From: an uncultured Subdoligranulum sp.
GTDB lineage: Bacteria > Bacillota > Clostridia > Oscillospirales > Ruminococcaceae
NCBI GenBank assembly: GCA_904374465.1
Contig: CAJFFY010000004.1
Span: 32,167-96,166, forward strand
Direction of reading: 5' to 3'
DNA length: 64,000 bases
Under the pieces are notes generated by a model. That model was not told where the DNA came from. It did not search any database and worked only from the letters and a program-made list of their open reading frames with translations. A program made the position numbers and the translations under genes. Positions within the stretch are counted from its first letter, which is position 1, and each line of letters starts with the position of its first letter. Shown here in pieces: positions 1-8,334 of the stretch.

Positions 1-6
1 TTTCAT
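1..6 (-). CDS. Start of an unidentified gene running off the left edge
   Basis: Only ATG AAA is visible. On the minus strand it is preceded by a good ribosome binding site (AGGGAG) about 7 bases away, and further upstream by a consensus TATAAT at 46-51 without a clear -35 box. A weak -35 fits an activator-dependent promoter. The gene follows the YesN/YesM pair in the same direction, and in this family the next gene is often a sugar ABC binding protein, but that is inference from context and nothing of the product can be seen. Confidence 0.4.
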
Positions 7-107
7 GTGGAAACACTCCCTGTTCCGTTTATTTTGATGACTCCATTATAGCTGTACCAGGGCAAATGTTCTTTCATAAATAAGAGGTGGATTTTTGAAA
101 ACGGGAT

Positions 108-150
108 TTGTGTACAAATTGTGTACAATTCTTCACAAAAATTGTGTGCA
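108..150. repeat. Direct repeats with about 11-bp spacing, candidate activator sites
   Basis: TTGTGTACAA occurs at 108-117 and again at 119-128. A degenerate copy, TTCTTCACAA, lies at 129-138 and a partial one, TTGTGTGCA, at 142-150. The spacing of about one helical turn between the first three copies, and the position 55-100 bases upstream of the TATAAT at 46-51, fit binding sites for an AraC-type activator such as the YesN homologue next door. The regulator assignment is inference. Confidence 0.4.
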
Positions 151-156
151 GTTTCC

Positions 157-1749
157 TTATTTTTTGCCGGCCTGTTTGCGGTACTCCACGGGGGTCATGC
201 CGGTGCTTTTTTTGAAAAGGGTGGAAAAATACGAAAGATTGCCGAACCCCACATCCACGGCCACTTCCCCCACCTGCTTGTCGCTGTGCGCCAGCATCTG
301 TTTGGCCTGCTGGATGCGGTAGTCGTTGATATAGTCCTTCAGCGCGATGCCGGTCTTCTTTTTGTACATTTTGGCCAGATATTCCGGCACCAGATAGAAT
401 TCGGTGCCGATTTCGCTGCGGGTCAGGTTCTCGGCATAGTGCTGGTGAATGTATTCGTTGATCTGCTGGATAAGCCCCTTGGATTTTTCCAGCTCGGCCT
501 CATAGGCAAAAACCTTGTCCAGCAGATAGTTTTCGTAGCGGATCATATCGGCGGCAGACTGGTCGGCCTTGGCCGACATCTGCAGGGAAAGGGCGTCGTT
601 GAGCAGCAGCGAGATCTGGATGCCCTGCTCGGCAAGATGGGCGTAGATGACCTGGTTGACCTCCCGGATCATTGTCTTGAGCATATTGGCATCCAGGGCT
701 TTTGCCTTGACCCGGATCTCCAGTTCCTTTTTCAGGTAGCTCAGGAACCCTTTCTTGTCCTTCACGGCCAGAAAATCCTCCAGCTGTTCCATCTGCAGGA
801 CCGACTCTTCCTCCGCCGGGTGGGCCTCCACCTGGTCCTCGCTGAAAACCTCGCCGTAGAAGGAGACACACTGTTCCAGCAGCTTGCTGCCCTTTTCCAG
901 CGTTTTGGGGAAATCCCCCACATGGCAGGGGGCCATGATGCAGTACGTCAGGGTGGCCGAAAGGATCTTGGCGCAGTGCTTCTGGGTCAGGCGGCACCGC
1001 TCCCGCAGTTTTTCTTCGTCCATTTCGGGGCAGATCGTCACCAGGCGCGTGTAGTTGGGGAACTCATAGACAAGGATGTTGCTGTTTTCCGGCTGGCCGA
1101 AGAAAACCTCCGACTGGATGTTGGTGAGGATAAAGTTCACCAGACTTTTGCCGTAGCTGTCATAGTCGGCTTCCAGATTGGTCACCCGGGCAATCACCAG
1201 CCGATAATCGCAGGTTTCATCAATGCGCAGCGCCGGATTGCGGGCTTCCTTGATCAGATCCTCCCACCGGGACTTGGGGTTGGTGCTGAGCATCTGGCTC
1301 CAGAGCGCCAGCCGGGCTTCCCGGATGTTGGAGGTCATCCACTGGCCCAGGATGCGGGCGCTCTCCTGCTCTTTTTCCCGCTGCAGTTCCTGGATGAACT
1401 TCTGCAGCACCAGTTCCATCATTTCCACGTTGAAGGGCTTCATCAGGTATTCGCCGGCGTGCAGTTTGAGGGCGGCGGTAGCGTACCGGAAGCTTTCGTG
1501 GCAGGTCAGCAGCAGAAACTTGCCCTTGAGGTTATTTTCCCGGTACCAACGCAGCAGGTCCAGGCCGGATTCCTGGGGCATTTCAATGTCGCTGATCACA
1601 ATGTCCACCGGCTCCCGGGCAAGGATTTCCTTGGCGGTGGCGGCATCCTGGGCGGTGTCCACCCGGTCAATGCCCAGCTTGTCCCAGTGGATGCTGTAGC
1701 GCAGATCGTCCAGAATGACGGTATCATCGTCTACCAATAAGATGCGCAT
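157..1749 (-). CDS. YesN-type response regulator, receiver plus AraC helix-turn-helix
   Basis: 530-residue cytoplasmic transcription regulator. The N-terminal receiver domain (about 1-120) has the acidic pair D8/D9, the phospho-acceptor D54 in the DIEMP motif, and K104. A long linker of about 300 residues leads to a C-terminal AraC-type double helix-turn-helix (about 425-527) ending in the GFGNLSYFSTLFKKSTGMTP signature. The ATG has AAGGAG 6 bases upstream. It lies 26 bases downstream of its sensor kinase gene on the same strand, the classic YesM/YesN arrangement, so it should be phosphorylated by that kinase and activate carbohydrate uptake or degradation genes. Likely targets are the gene at the left edge, which has iterated repeats before it, and perhaps the hydrolase operon at 3704. 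The stimulus is unknown. Confidence 0.93.
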   Translation of the reverse strand: MRILLVDDDTVILDDLRYSIHWDKLGIDRVDTAQDAATAKEILAREPVDIVISDIEMPQESGLDLLRWYRENNLKGKFLLLTCHESFRYATAALKLHAGEYLMKPFNVEMMELVLQKFIQELQREKEQESARILGQWMTSNIREARLALWSQMLSTNPKSRWEDLIKEARNPALRIDETCDYRLVIARVTNLEADYDSYGKSLVNFILTNIQSEVFFGQPENSNILVYEFPNYTRLVTICPEMDEEKLRERCRLTQKHCAKILSATLTYCIMAPCHVGDFPKTLEKGSKLLEQCVSFYGEVFSEDQVEAHPAEEESVLQMEQLEDFLAVKDKKGFLSYLKKELEIRVKAKALDANMLKTMIREVNQVIYAHLAEQGIQISLLLNDALSLQMSAKADQSAADMIRYENYLLDKVFAYEAELEKSKGLIQQINEYIHQHYAENLTRSEIGTEFYLVPEYLAKMYKKKTGIALKDYINDYRIQQAKQMLAHSDKQVGEVAVDVGFGNLSYFSTLFKKSTGMTPVEYRKQAGKK

Positions 1750-1775
1750 GGTCTTCTCCTTCTCTTCCTTGGACT

Positions 1776-3506
1776 TTACAAGTCGGCTTCCTGCACGCCG
1801 GTATGTCGATTTTCATGCACGGGTTTGGCGGGAATATAGGCGCGGCTCATGGCGCCGTGGGGTTCCACATTGGTAAGCACAAGCAGATTGTTTCGGTCAT
1901 ACATCAGTTCCAGCAAACGGCGTATGCTGGCCAGCCCCACCCGGGTGCCGTCCGCCCGGGGACCGCCCTGCCCCTTGTTGATGGAGTCCAGCACCTCCTG
2001 GGGATAGCCTTTGCCGTCATCCTCCACCTGGATGCAGAGCATGTCCTCCTTTTGCCAGCGCACCTTTTCCACCTTGATGAGGACCATGGTCTGATGCCCG
2101 GCTGCCACGGCATATTTGTACTCGTTTTCCACCAGGGTGTGCAGGAGCATCTGGGGAACGGGCCAGTCGTCCAGCCCCTCATCCACATCCACAAAGTAGA
2201 GCACTTCGTCGGGGTATTTCAGTTCCTGCATTTCGAAGTAATTTTCCACATGGCGGACTTCCTCCTGCAGGGGAACGGTGTGCAGACCCGAAGCAAACAT
2301 ATACCGGATGTTTTTGGACAGGGCGTTGATGTAGGTTTCGATGGCCTCGCTCTTGCCGGCCCGGTTCAGGCCCACGATGGTACTCATGGCGTTGAGGAAA
2401 AAGTGAGGCTTGATCTGCAGACGGATATACTTTTGCTCGGTATCCATCAACGCCAGCTGTTTCTCGTAGGAGTCGATCTTCAGGTGGACAATCTCGTCCA
2501 CCAACCGGTTGAAGGAATCCACCAGGGTACAGAACTCCACGCTGTCGCTCTCGGTGGAGATGCGCAGTTCCAGCTGTCCCTCCTGGATGCGGCGCATATC
2601 CTGGGTCATGGCTTCCATGGGGACCAGCAGTTCCTGACGGGTACGCCGTCCGTAGTACAGGTCAAAGGCCAGCAATCCCAGGATCACCGCAAACAGCAGG
2701 ATCACGTATCCGCTCAGGCGGGAAAAATCCAGATACCGCTGGTAGCCAAACAGGAAATAATCCGCTTTGCCCAGCGTGTGTCCCACCCGCATACCGGTCT
2801 GGGGCAAACCGTCTATCCGGGTACCGGGCAAGTTGTCCGCCTGGTCACCCACGGCGTCCAGGATGTTGCCCGCCTCGTCGGTAAGCAGGAAGCAGGTGTC
2901 GGAGATTTCCTCGGACGGAAAGGCGGAAAGCAGCGTATCGGTGGACACCACCACCAGCACCGCACGGCTTTCCTGTACCAGGGCCCGGTAGAGGTAGATC
3001 CGTTCCTTGCCCCGGAAGACCTGCCAGCGGGCGGAACGGTTGCCCGCCCTGGCACAGTCCATGGCCAGCTCCTTGACTTCCAGTTCGGCATCCAGCGGGA
3101 AGCCGGCTTCCTTGACACCGATGACCTGCTCCTGGTTCACCTCGGCCACCACCACCATTTCGGCCCCCGTATTGGTGCGCAGCAGGCTGACCATCTCGTT
3201 GTAGAGCAGCACCCCCGCATACTGGCGGGTGGCTTCGTCGCTGCTGCGCAGCTGGTTCAGGTTGGCGTTGTCGTACACCAGTTCCGCCAGCATGTCCTCG
3301 GCCCGGTCCAGCCGGTTTTCGATCTGGCTGGCATAGATGGCTGTGTAGTTGCCCAGCTCGGTGCGCTGCCGTTCCTGGGTGTTGCGCCAGGTAAAAACCA
3401 GGAACAGCACCATGAGCACCAGCGCCAGAAAGAGCTGGATCCGCATCATGGCGGTCATGGCCTGCAAAAACGATTTATTCTGTTTTGTTTTTCTCGTCAG
3501 TTTCAT
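1776..3506 (-). CDS. YesM-type sensor histidine kinase
   Basis: 576-residue membrane sensor. TM1 spans about residues 22-40, followed by an extracellular sensor region of about 220 residues, TM2 (about 265-287, ending FDLYYG), a HAMP linker, and a His_kinase domain with the phospho-acceptor histidine in QIKPHFFLNAMS. The ATPase part has VENEYKYA (N box), EDDGKGYP (G1) and RVGLASIRR (G2). I chose the ATG at 3506 because GGGAGA lies 6 bases before it; the in-frame ATG at 3512 abuts that sequence. An in-frame upstream extension exists but has no ribosome binding site. It forms an operon with the YesN regulator downstream. Known members sense oligosaccharides or sugar-binding proteins; this ligand cannot be read from sequence. 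Confidence 0.92.
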   Translation of the reverse strand: MKLTRKTKQNKSFLQAMTAMMRIQLFLALVLMVLFLVFTWRNTQERQRTELGNYTAIYASQIENRLDRAEDMLAELVYDNANLNQLRSSDEATRQYAGVLLYNEMVSLLRTNTGAEMVVVAEVNQEQVIGVKEAGFPLDAELEVKELAMDCARAGNRSARWQVFRGKERIYLYRALVQESRAVLVVVSTDTLLSAFPSEEISDTCFLLTDEAGNILDAVGDQADNLPGTRIDGLPQTGMRVGHTLGKADYFLFGYQRYLDFSRLSGYVILLFAVILGLLAFDLYYGRRTRQELLVPMEAMTQDMRRIQEGQLELRISTESDSVEFCTLVDSFNRLVDEIVHLKIDSYEKQLALMDTEQKYIRLQIKPHFFLNAMSTIVGLNRAGKSEAIETYINALSKNIRYMFASGLHTVPLQEEVRHVENYFEMQELKYPDEVLYFVDVDEGLDDWPVPQMLLHTLVENEYKYAVAAGHQTMVLIKVEKVRWQKEDMLCIQVEDDGKGYPQEVLDSINKGQGGPRADGTRVGLASIRRLLELMYDRNNLLVLTNVEPHGAMSRAYIPAKPVHENRHTGVQEADL

Positions 3507-3703
3507 TGCCATTCTCCCGTCGGGAGAGGGGAGCGCGCTCCCTCTCACCGAAGAAACCTTTCCTTCTATACTATATAATGTTTTGGTCTGCGTGAGGAAC
3601 CCTCGGCCAGGGCAGAACTCTCTTTTTTGGAAAAGGAAGTCTTGAAATCCAAAACCACCACCCACCGGCTTTGCTATACTGGTACAAGAAAGAGGTGTTT
3701 TCC
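3507..3703. promoter_or_regulatory. Divergent control region between the sensor operon and the hydrolase operon
   Basis: This 197-bp gap must carry promoters in both directions. An AT-rich block at 3566-3580 contains TATAGT on the minus strand (3570-3575) and TATAAT on the plus strand (3574-3579), both without good -35 boxes. Nearer the plus-strand gene there is an extended -10, TGC-TATACT, at 3672-3680, which would give a very short leader. Weak -35 elements suggest regulated promoters. The true start sites cannot be chosen from sequence. Confidence 0.4.
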
Positions 3704-4477
3704 ATGGTTCGAAAGCTGATCACGCGGGCCGATGATTTCGGTTCCGCCCAGGCGGCCAACGCAGCCATTCTGGAGGCGGTGCGCTGCGGCTACCTGGTGC
3801 GCAACGTTTCCTGCATGGCGCCGGGCGCCCGGCTGGCCGAGGGCGCCGAAGCGCTGGCAGCCCTGGCCGACCGGGTGGACATCGGGCTGCATCTGACCGT
3901 GAATTCCGAGTGGGACCCGGTCAAGTGGACGCCCTGTGCCCCCCGGCAGGAGATTGCCGCCCTGCTGGACGGGGAGGGCTCCTTTTACCCATCCGGGGAG
4001 GAGATGGCCGCCGCCGCGCCGCCGGTGGAGCAGGTCCTGCGGGAGGCCTGCGCCCAGCTGGATCGCCTGACCGCCCTGGGCCTGCCGGTGAGCTATCTGG
4101 ATGGACATATGTTCCCCACCCGGTTCATCCCGGGGCTGGACGCCGCCCTGCGGCAGTGGTGCCGCGAAAAGGGGCTGCGCTATGCTTCGGACTACGACGA
4201 CCTGTACCGGGGCGGACCGGATTTTGCCCCCACTTACCCGGCGTTTGCCCAAAACACCGATGCCTGGCTGCAAAAATTGCCGGACTGTGTAACATTATAT
4301 ATCATCCACCCCGCCCAGTACAGCCCGGAAAGCTGTGCTTTCTGCAACCGGCAGTTCCCGACGGGAGTGGTTGCCCACGAACGGGAATTGGAATACCGGT
4401 CGGCCACCGACCCGGCCTGGGCCACCCGCGCCGAAGCCCTGGGCCTGCAGCTGCTCCGCTTCCGGGACATGGACTGA
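3704..4477 (+). CDS. YdjC/ChbG-family carbohydrate deacetylase
   Basis: 257-residue cytoplasmic protein. The TRADDFG motif at residues 6-12 supplies the family's metal-binding aspartates, and GLHLTVNSE and YLDGHMFPT supply the histidines. Members of this family remove N-acetyl groups from sugars such as diacetylchitobiose in a metal-dependent reaction. The start at 3704 is set by AGAGGTG 7 bases upstream; an earlier in-frame ATG at 3671 would overlap the extended -10 sequence. It is the first of five closely packed genes of hydrolase type (gap to the next gene 12 bases), and it is divergent from the YesMN-type pair. The family is clear; the exact sugar substrate is not. Confidence 0.85.
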   Translation: MVRKLITRADDFGSAQAANAAILEAVRCGYLVRNVSCMAPGARLAEGAEALAALADRVDIGLHLTVNSEWDPVKWTPCAPRQEIAALLDGEGSFYPSGEEMAAAAPPVEQVLREACAQLDRLTALGLPVSYLDGHMFPTRFIPGLDAALRQWCREKGLRYASDYDDLYRGGPDFAPTYPAFAQNTDAWLQKLPDCVTLYIIHPAQYSPESCAFCNRQFPTGVVAHERELEYRSATDPAWATRAEALGLQLLRFRDMD

Positions 4478-4489
4478 GGAGGGATCGCC

Positions 4490-5230
4490 ATGGAGTATCG
4501 CATCACGCCGCTGGACGAACAGAGCTGGCGCATCGAGGAATACGACGAGCACAACAGCGCCTACTTTTATCTGCTGACCGGCACCGACCGGGCCCTGCTG
4601 CTGGACACCGGCTTTGGCACGGTGGACGTGCGGGGAATCGTAAACAGCCTGACCGATCTGCCCCTGACGGTGGTGAACAGCCACGGGCATTTTGACCACA
4701 TCGGGGCCAACTATCAGTTCGAGACGGTCTGGCTGCACCCCGCCGACGAAGCCCTGTACCGGTTGCACCGCAGCCGGCTGCCCCACCCCATGACCGAGCA
4801 GCTGCGCTTCCTGGGCGAGGGGGATACCTTTGCCCTGGGGGGCCGCACCCTGGAGGTCATCGAGGCGCCGGGGCACTCCCTGGGTTCCCTTTGCCTGCTG
4901 GACGTGGAGCGCCGGCGGCTCTTCACCGCCGACACCTGCTGCAAGGCCGACGTGCTGCTCTGCCTGGAATACTGCGGCACGGTATCCCAGTATGCCGCCA
5001 CCATCCGCAAACTGCAGGGGCTGCGGGACCGGTTTGACATCACCTGGCCCAGCCACCATGCCGTACCGGTGGACAACAGCATCCTGGACCAGTTTGCCCA
5101 CGCCGCCGATTTGCTGCTGCGGGGCGAGGATCTGGGTCAGCCCTACCCCACCCCCTTCGGCACCTTTACCCGGCTGGCCTACGGGGACATCGGCATCGTT
5201 TACAAGGACGGAGTTCTGGATCGCAAATAA
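4490..5230 (+). CDS. Metallo-beta-lactamase-fold hydrolase
   Basis: 246-residue soluble protein with the dinuclear metal signature HGHFDHIG (about residues 65-72), followed by the later ligands in EAPGHSLGS and the FTADTCC region and PSHHAVP near the C-terminus. This is the MBL fold used by glyoxalase II, lactonases and phosphodiesterases. GAGGAGGG lies about 6 bases upstream of the ATG. It sits second in the hydrolase operon, between a sugar deacetylase and an esterase, so a lactone or ester hydrolysis step in glycan breakdown is plausible, but nothing in the sequence fixes the substrate. Confidence 0.85.
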   Translation: MEYRITPLDEQSWRIEEYDEHNSAYFYLLTGTDRALLLDTGFGTVDVRGIVNSLTDLPLTVVNSHGHFDHIGANYQFETVWLHPADEALYRLHRSRLPHPMTEQLRFLGEGDTFALGGRTLEVIEAPGHSLGSLCLLDVERRRLFTADTCCKADVLLCLEYCGTVSQYAATIRKLQGLRDRFDITWPSHHAVPVDNSILDQFAHAADLLLRGEDLGQPYPTPFGTFTRLAYGDIGIVYKDGVLDRK

Positions 5231-5242
5231 GGAGGAATCGCA

Positions 5243-6040
5243 ATGGCAACCTGTACCGTACAATTTTTTTCCAACGCGCTGCGGCGTTTTACCACCTTTA
5301 CCGCGCTGCTTCCCAACGATTTGCCCCCCGAGATGGTGGGCGATAACCCCCACTTCCGGCGGCCCATGAAGTTGTTGTTCCTGCTGCACGGCTATTCCGG
5401 CTGTGAGACCGACTGGCTGTACAACACCCCCATTTCCGAACTGGCCGGGCGGTACAACATGGCTGTTGTGCTGCCCAACGGCGGCAACGACTTCTATCTG
5501 GACGGCCCCGAAACCGGGCGGCAGTACGCCGCCTTTGTGGGGGAAGAACTGCCTGCCTATGTGGAGAAGCTGTTCGGCTTGCAGATTGCGCCTGCGGACA
5601 CCTGCATCGGCGGTTTTTCCATGGGCGGTTTCGGTGCCCTGCACACTGCCCTGGCCTATCCGGAACGGTTCGGCCGGGTGGCGGCCTTCTCGGCCGCACT
5701 GATTCAGCGCCAGGTGGCTGCCATGACGCCCGAAACCCAGGACCCCATCGCCAATTATGCCTACTACCGCCATGTATTCGGGGAGCCGGCCGCGCTGCCG
5801 GAAAGCCCCAACAACCCCGAATATCTGGTCAAGACCCGGGTGGCCGCCGGCAACCCCCTGCCCCGCATCTTCTTCTGCGTGGGCACCGAGGATTTTCTGT
5901 ACCAGAACAACCAGCAATTCAAGGCATTTCTCACCGAGCAGGGGGTGCCCTTCCGCTACGAGGAAGGCACGGGCATCCACGATTTTGCCTTTGTGCGCTC
6001 CCAGCTGGAGAAAGCGCTGGATTTCCTGACGGAGGCATAA
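5243..6040 (+). CDS. Putative esterase, tributyrin esterase / S-formylglutathione hydrolase-like
   Basis: 265-residue alpha/beta-hydrolase of the esterase D family. The nucleophile elbow GFSMGG carries the catalytic serine (about residue 126). The acid is probably in the GTEDF motif and the histidine in GIHDFAF near the C-terminus. No signal peptide is seen, so it acts in the cytoplasm. AAGGAGG precedes the ATG and the gene lies 12 bases after the MBL-fold gene. The family includes acetyl and feruloyl esterases; with a deacetylase and a second hydrolase in the operon, removal of acyl groups from imported oligosaccharides is a reasonable inference. Confidence 0.85.
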   Translation: MATCTVQFFSNALRRFTTFTALLPNDLPPEMVGDNPHFRRPMKLLFLLHGYSGCETDWLYNTPISELAGRYNMAVVLPNGGNDFYLDGPETGRQYAAFVGEELPAYVEKLFGLQIAPADTCIGGFSMGGFGALHTALAYPERFGRVAAFSAALIQRQVAAMTPETQDPIANYAYYRHVFGEPAALPESPNNPEYLVKTRVAAGNPLPRIFFCVGTEDFLYQNNQQFKAFLTEQGVPFRYEEGTGIHDFAFVRSQLEKALDFLTEA

Positions 6041-6043
6041 GCC

Positions 6044-7012
6044 ATGGAGTATCAAAAGAACGTAACGCTGCTGCAGCAGGCAGTGGCACAGCATACCTTT
6101 ATCCGCAACATTGCCTTCCATCGGCTGCCCGACGGCACCCCGGACACCAAGGGCAACCTGGAACTGTGGAACCGGGGAATGGCTCCCTTCGAAAAGACGC
6201 CGCTCTGGCCCGACGGCACCCCCGGCTGGGACGACCGGGACCCCTTGCAGGGGGAGCCCTACCTGGTGTACATTCCCGCGCCGGCCGGGCATGAGAACGC
6301 CCCCACCATCCTGGTGGCCCACGGCGGCGGTTTCAGCTGGCGCACCGGATGCGAAGGCCCCAACGTGGCCTGGTACTTCCACCAGGCGGGCTATCACACC
6401 GCCATCCTGAGCTACCGGCTGCTGCCCTACGACCGGCACGATGCCATTGCCGACATGCAGCGGGCCCTGCGGCTGCTGCGCAGCGGGCAGTTCGGTCCCG
6501 GCAAGCGGATCATCGCCATGGGCTTTTCCGCCGGCGGCATGCTGGGCGGCAACTGCGCGGTCTATGCCGACGACGGCAACCCCGACGCGGCCGACCCGGT
6601 GGAACGGCTGTCCTGCCGGATGGATGCCTGCGTGGTGGGATACGGCGCCATGAGCAGCGTCTCCTTCCCGGGCCCCTTTATGGCCGACCCCAATGCGCCG
6701 GACCTTTTCGGCATCAACCCGGCGGACCGCTACTACCTGGCCACCGAGAAGCATATCACCCCCGAAACCCCGCCCTTCTTCATCTGGCAGACGCTAAGCG
6801 ACGACGGCCGCCACGGCCTGTGCCTGGCCAAAGCGCTGCAGGATGCCGGTGTCCCCTATGAACTGCATATTTTTGAAGGCGGCGTGCACGGGTTGGCCAT
6901 GGCCGACGGGGAAAACGACCTGGCGGCCGACATCCCCCACATCCACCACTGGGGCCGGCTTTGCTGCGAGTGGCTGGCCCTGCACGGCCTGGGGGCGGAA
7001 GGAGACCGGTGA
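6044..7012 (+). CDS. Alpha/beta-hydrolase, hormone-sensitive-lipase / BD-FAE type
   Basis: 322-residue cytoplasmic alpha/beta-hydrolase. The oxyanion-hole motif HGGGFSW (about residues 92-98) and the nucleophile motif GFSAGG (about 165-170) are intact. A histidine in EGGVHGLAMADG near the C-terminus completes the triad. It starts 3 bases after the preceding esterase gene, so the two are translationally linked. Proteins of this family with the HGGG motif include xylan acetylesterases and carboxylesterases. Two different esterases beside a deacetylase suggests decorated hemicellulose or sialylated glycans as substrate, but this is inference. Confidence 0.85.
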   Translation: MEYQKNVTLLQQAVAQHTFIRNIAFHRLPDGTPDTKGNLELWNRGMAPFEKTPLWPDGTPGWDDRDPLQGEPYLVYIPAPAGHENAPTILVAHGGGFSWRTGCEGPNVAWYFHQAGYHTAILSYRLLPYDRHDAIADMQRALRLLRSGQFGPGKRIIAMGFSAGGMLGGNCAVYADDGNPDAADPVERLSCRMDACVVGYGAMSSVSFPGPFMADPNAPDLFGINPADRYYLATEKHITPETPPFFIWQTLSDDGRHGLCLAKALQDAGVPYELHIFEGGVHGLAMADGENDLAADIPHIHHWGRLCCEWLALHGLGAEGDR

Positions 7013-7014
7013 AG

Positions 7015-7416
7015 ATGGCACAGGAAGTTTTGACCGTCCTGGTGGACATTACCGGGGTCACCCGGGTGGAGGGTGCCCGGGGCAGCTGCCAGATGGTGGC
7101 TTTCACCGGCACGGTGGACTGTCCCAATTTCCGGGGCCGCATCCTGCCCGGCGGAGTGGACACCCAGAAGATGACGGCGGGGCACCTGAGCCTTTCGGCC
7201 CGGTATATCCTGGAGGGGACCGATGGTACCGGCCACGCCGGACATATCTTTATTGAAAACAACGGCGAGACCGATGACCCCGCCGCCCCCATGACCACCC
7301 ACCCGCACCTCTGCACCGACTGCCCGTCGCTGCAGTGGCTGGAAACGGCAGACCTCTACGGGACCCTGGAACCCCGGGGCACCGATGGAGTATGCATTCA
7401 TATTTTTGCCCGCTGA
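7015..7416 (+). CDS. DUF3237 family protein
   Basis: 133-residue soluble protein recognised as DUF3237-like from its overall pattern: an N-terminal beta strand, the RGRILPGGVDTQ segment, YILEGTDGTGHAGHIFIENNG, and a C-terminal IHIFAR strand. No enzymatic function is established to my knowledge. The start is uncertain: AAGGAG at 6999-7004 would serve either GTG at 7009 (overlapping the previous stop) or ATG at 7015. It is the last gene of the hydrolase operon and is followed by a strong terminator. Residues such as the paired Cys in LCTDCPSL are visible but their role is unknown. Confidence 0.7.
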   Translation: MAQEVLTVLVDITGVTRVEGARGSCQMVAFTGTVDCPNFRGRILPGGVDTQKMTAGHLSLSARYILEGTDGTGHAGHIFIENNGETDDPAAPMTTHPHLCTDCPSLQWLETADLYGTLEPRGTDGVCIHIFAR

Positions 7417-7433
7417 CACTCCCCGGCGGGCGG

Positions 7434-7462
7434 CCGGCCCTTGCGGGGGCCGGTTTTCTTTT
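7434..7462 (+). terminator. Terminator of the hydrolase operon
   Basis: CCGGCCC (7434-7440) pairs with GGGCCGG (7447-7453) across a 6-base loop, followed by TTTTCTTTT. It closes the operon that starts at 3704. Confidence 0.85.
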
Positions 7463-7474
7463 GCAAAAAAAGCA

Positions 7475-7502
7475 TTGCGCTTTGGGGCCGGCGGTGTATA
7501 AT
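7475..7502 (+). promoter_or_regulatory. Sigma-A promoter of the YoaK-family gene
   Basis: TTGCGC (7475-7480), 16-bp spacer, TATAAT (7497-7502), 49 bases before the GTG start at 7551. Confidence 0.7.
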
Positions 7503-7550
7503 GGAAATAACACCTTTGTGTAACTCTTCCCAAGAAAAGAGCGGTACAAC

Positions 7551-8282
7551 GTGCAAGAATTTAAGTCAATCGACAAACACTTCCTCACTTGCGAACGAAC
7601 CTGGGTCTATTTTTCCTTGATTTTTTCCGCCGGGTTCTGGGGCGCCTACACCTACCTGCTGCGGGGGCATATCTTCTGCAATGCCCAGACCGGCAACGTA
7701 GTGCTCATGGGGCTTGCCCTGGGCAGTTGCCGGTGGGGGGAAGCCCTGTACTATCTGGTCCCGATTTCAGCCTACATCCTGGGTGCCTTCGTCTCGGAGC
7801 TGGCCCCCAATCCCATCAAACATCACTGGGGCGTGCGCTGGGACACCCTGCTGCTGGGGCTGGAAATGGCCGCCGTCTTCCTGCTGGGCTTTGTGCCGGA
7901 CAGCGCCCCGGTGCAGATTTTCCAGGTGGCCATCAATTTTTTGGCCTCCATGCAGTACAATACCTTCCGCCAGGCGGAAGGGGTACCGGTGGCCACCACC
8001 TTTGTGACCAACCACATCCGGCAGGTGGGCATCGGTCTGGCCAAGGAATGGCACCACCGCCACAGCGATGACAAAAGCCACCGCCTGCGGCTGGCACGGC
8101 ATTTTGGCATGCTGGCTTTTTTCCTGACCGGCGTCATCACCGGCGCGGTGTTCGGCCACCTGCTGGGCGGCCGGTCCATCTGGGTCACGCTGATTCCCCT
8201 GGGCATTCCCTTTTTTGCCCTGCTGCACGCCGACCGCACCACCGAGCGGGATCTGGTGGAGCAGAAACCCGCCGGACACTGA
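7551..8282 (+). CDS. YoaK/DUF1275 family integral membrane protein
   Basis: 243-residue membrane protein with about six hydrophobic segments, typical length for the DUF1275/YoaK family. Conserved family motifs are visible: GNVVLMGLAL after the first helix and QYNTFRQ in the middle, then the VATTFVTNHIRQ segment. The start is GTG at 7551, with a purine-rich AAGAAAAGAG stretch upstream; no closer ATG is in frame. It has its own promoter and ends in a shared bidirectional terminator, so it is monocistronic. The family is widespread in bacteria and is presumed to be a transporter or permease, but the substrate is not known. Confidence 0.85.
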   Translation: MQEFKSIDKHFLTCERTWVYFSLIFSAGFWGAYTYLLRGHIFCNAQTGNVVLMGLALGSCRWGEALYYLVPISAYILGAFVSELAPNPIKHHWGVRWDTLLLGLEMAAVFLLGFVPDSAPVQIFQVAINFLASMQYNTFRQAEGVPVATTFVTNHIRQVGIGLAKEWHHRHSDDKSHRLRLARHFGMLAFFLTGVITGAVFGHLLGGRSIWVTLIPLGIPFFALLHADRTTERDLVEQKPAGH

Positions 8283-8289
8283 ACGCACA

Positions 8290-8327
8290 AAAAAACGCAC
8301 CGGACCAAAGGGTCCGGTGCGTTTTTG
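8290..8327. terminator. Bidirectional terminator between convergent genes
   Basis: A 12-bp stem, ACGCACCGGACC (8295-8306) with GGTCCGGTGCGT (8311-8322), has an AAAG loop. It has a T-run on the right for the plus-strand YoaK-type gene and an A-run on the left (T-run on minus) for the small genes from the other side. Confidence 0.9.
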
Positions 8328-8334
8328 TATGTTG

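Noticed and set aside
121..1740. Long open frames on the strand opposite to real genes, here and in many other places
   Set aside because: High GC leaves antisense frames open. They lack ribosome binding sites and protein-like composition, and the true genes have clear family motifs.
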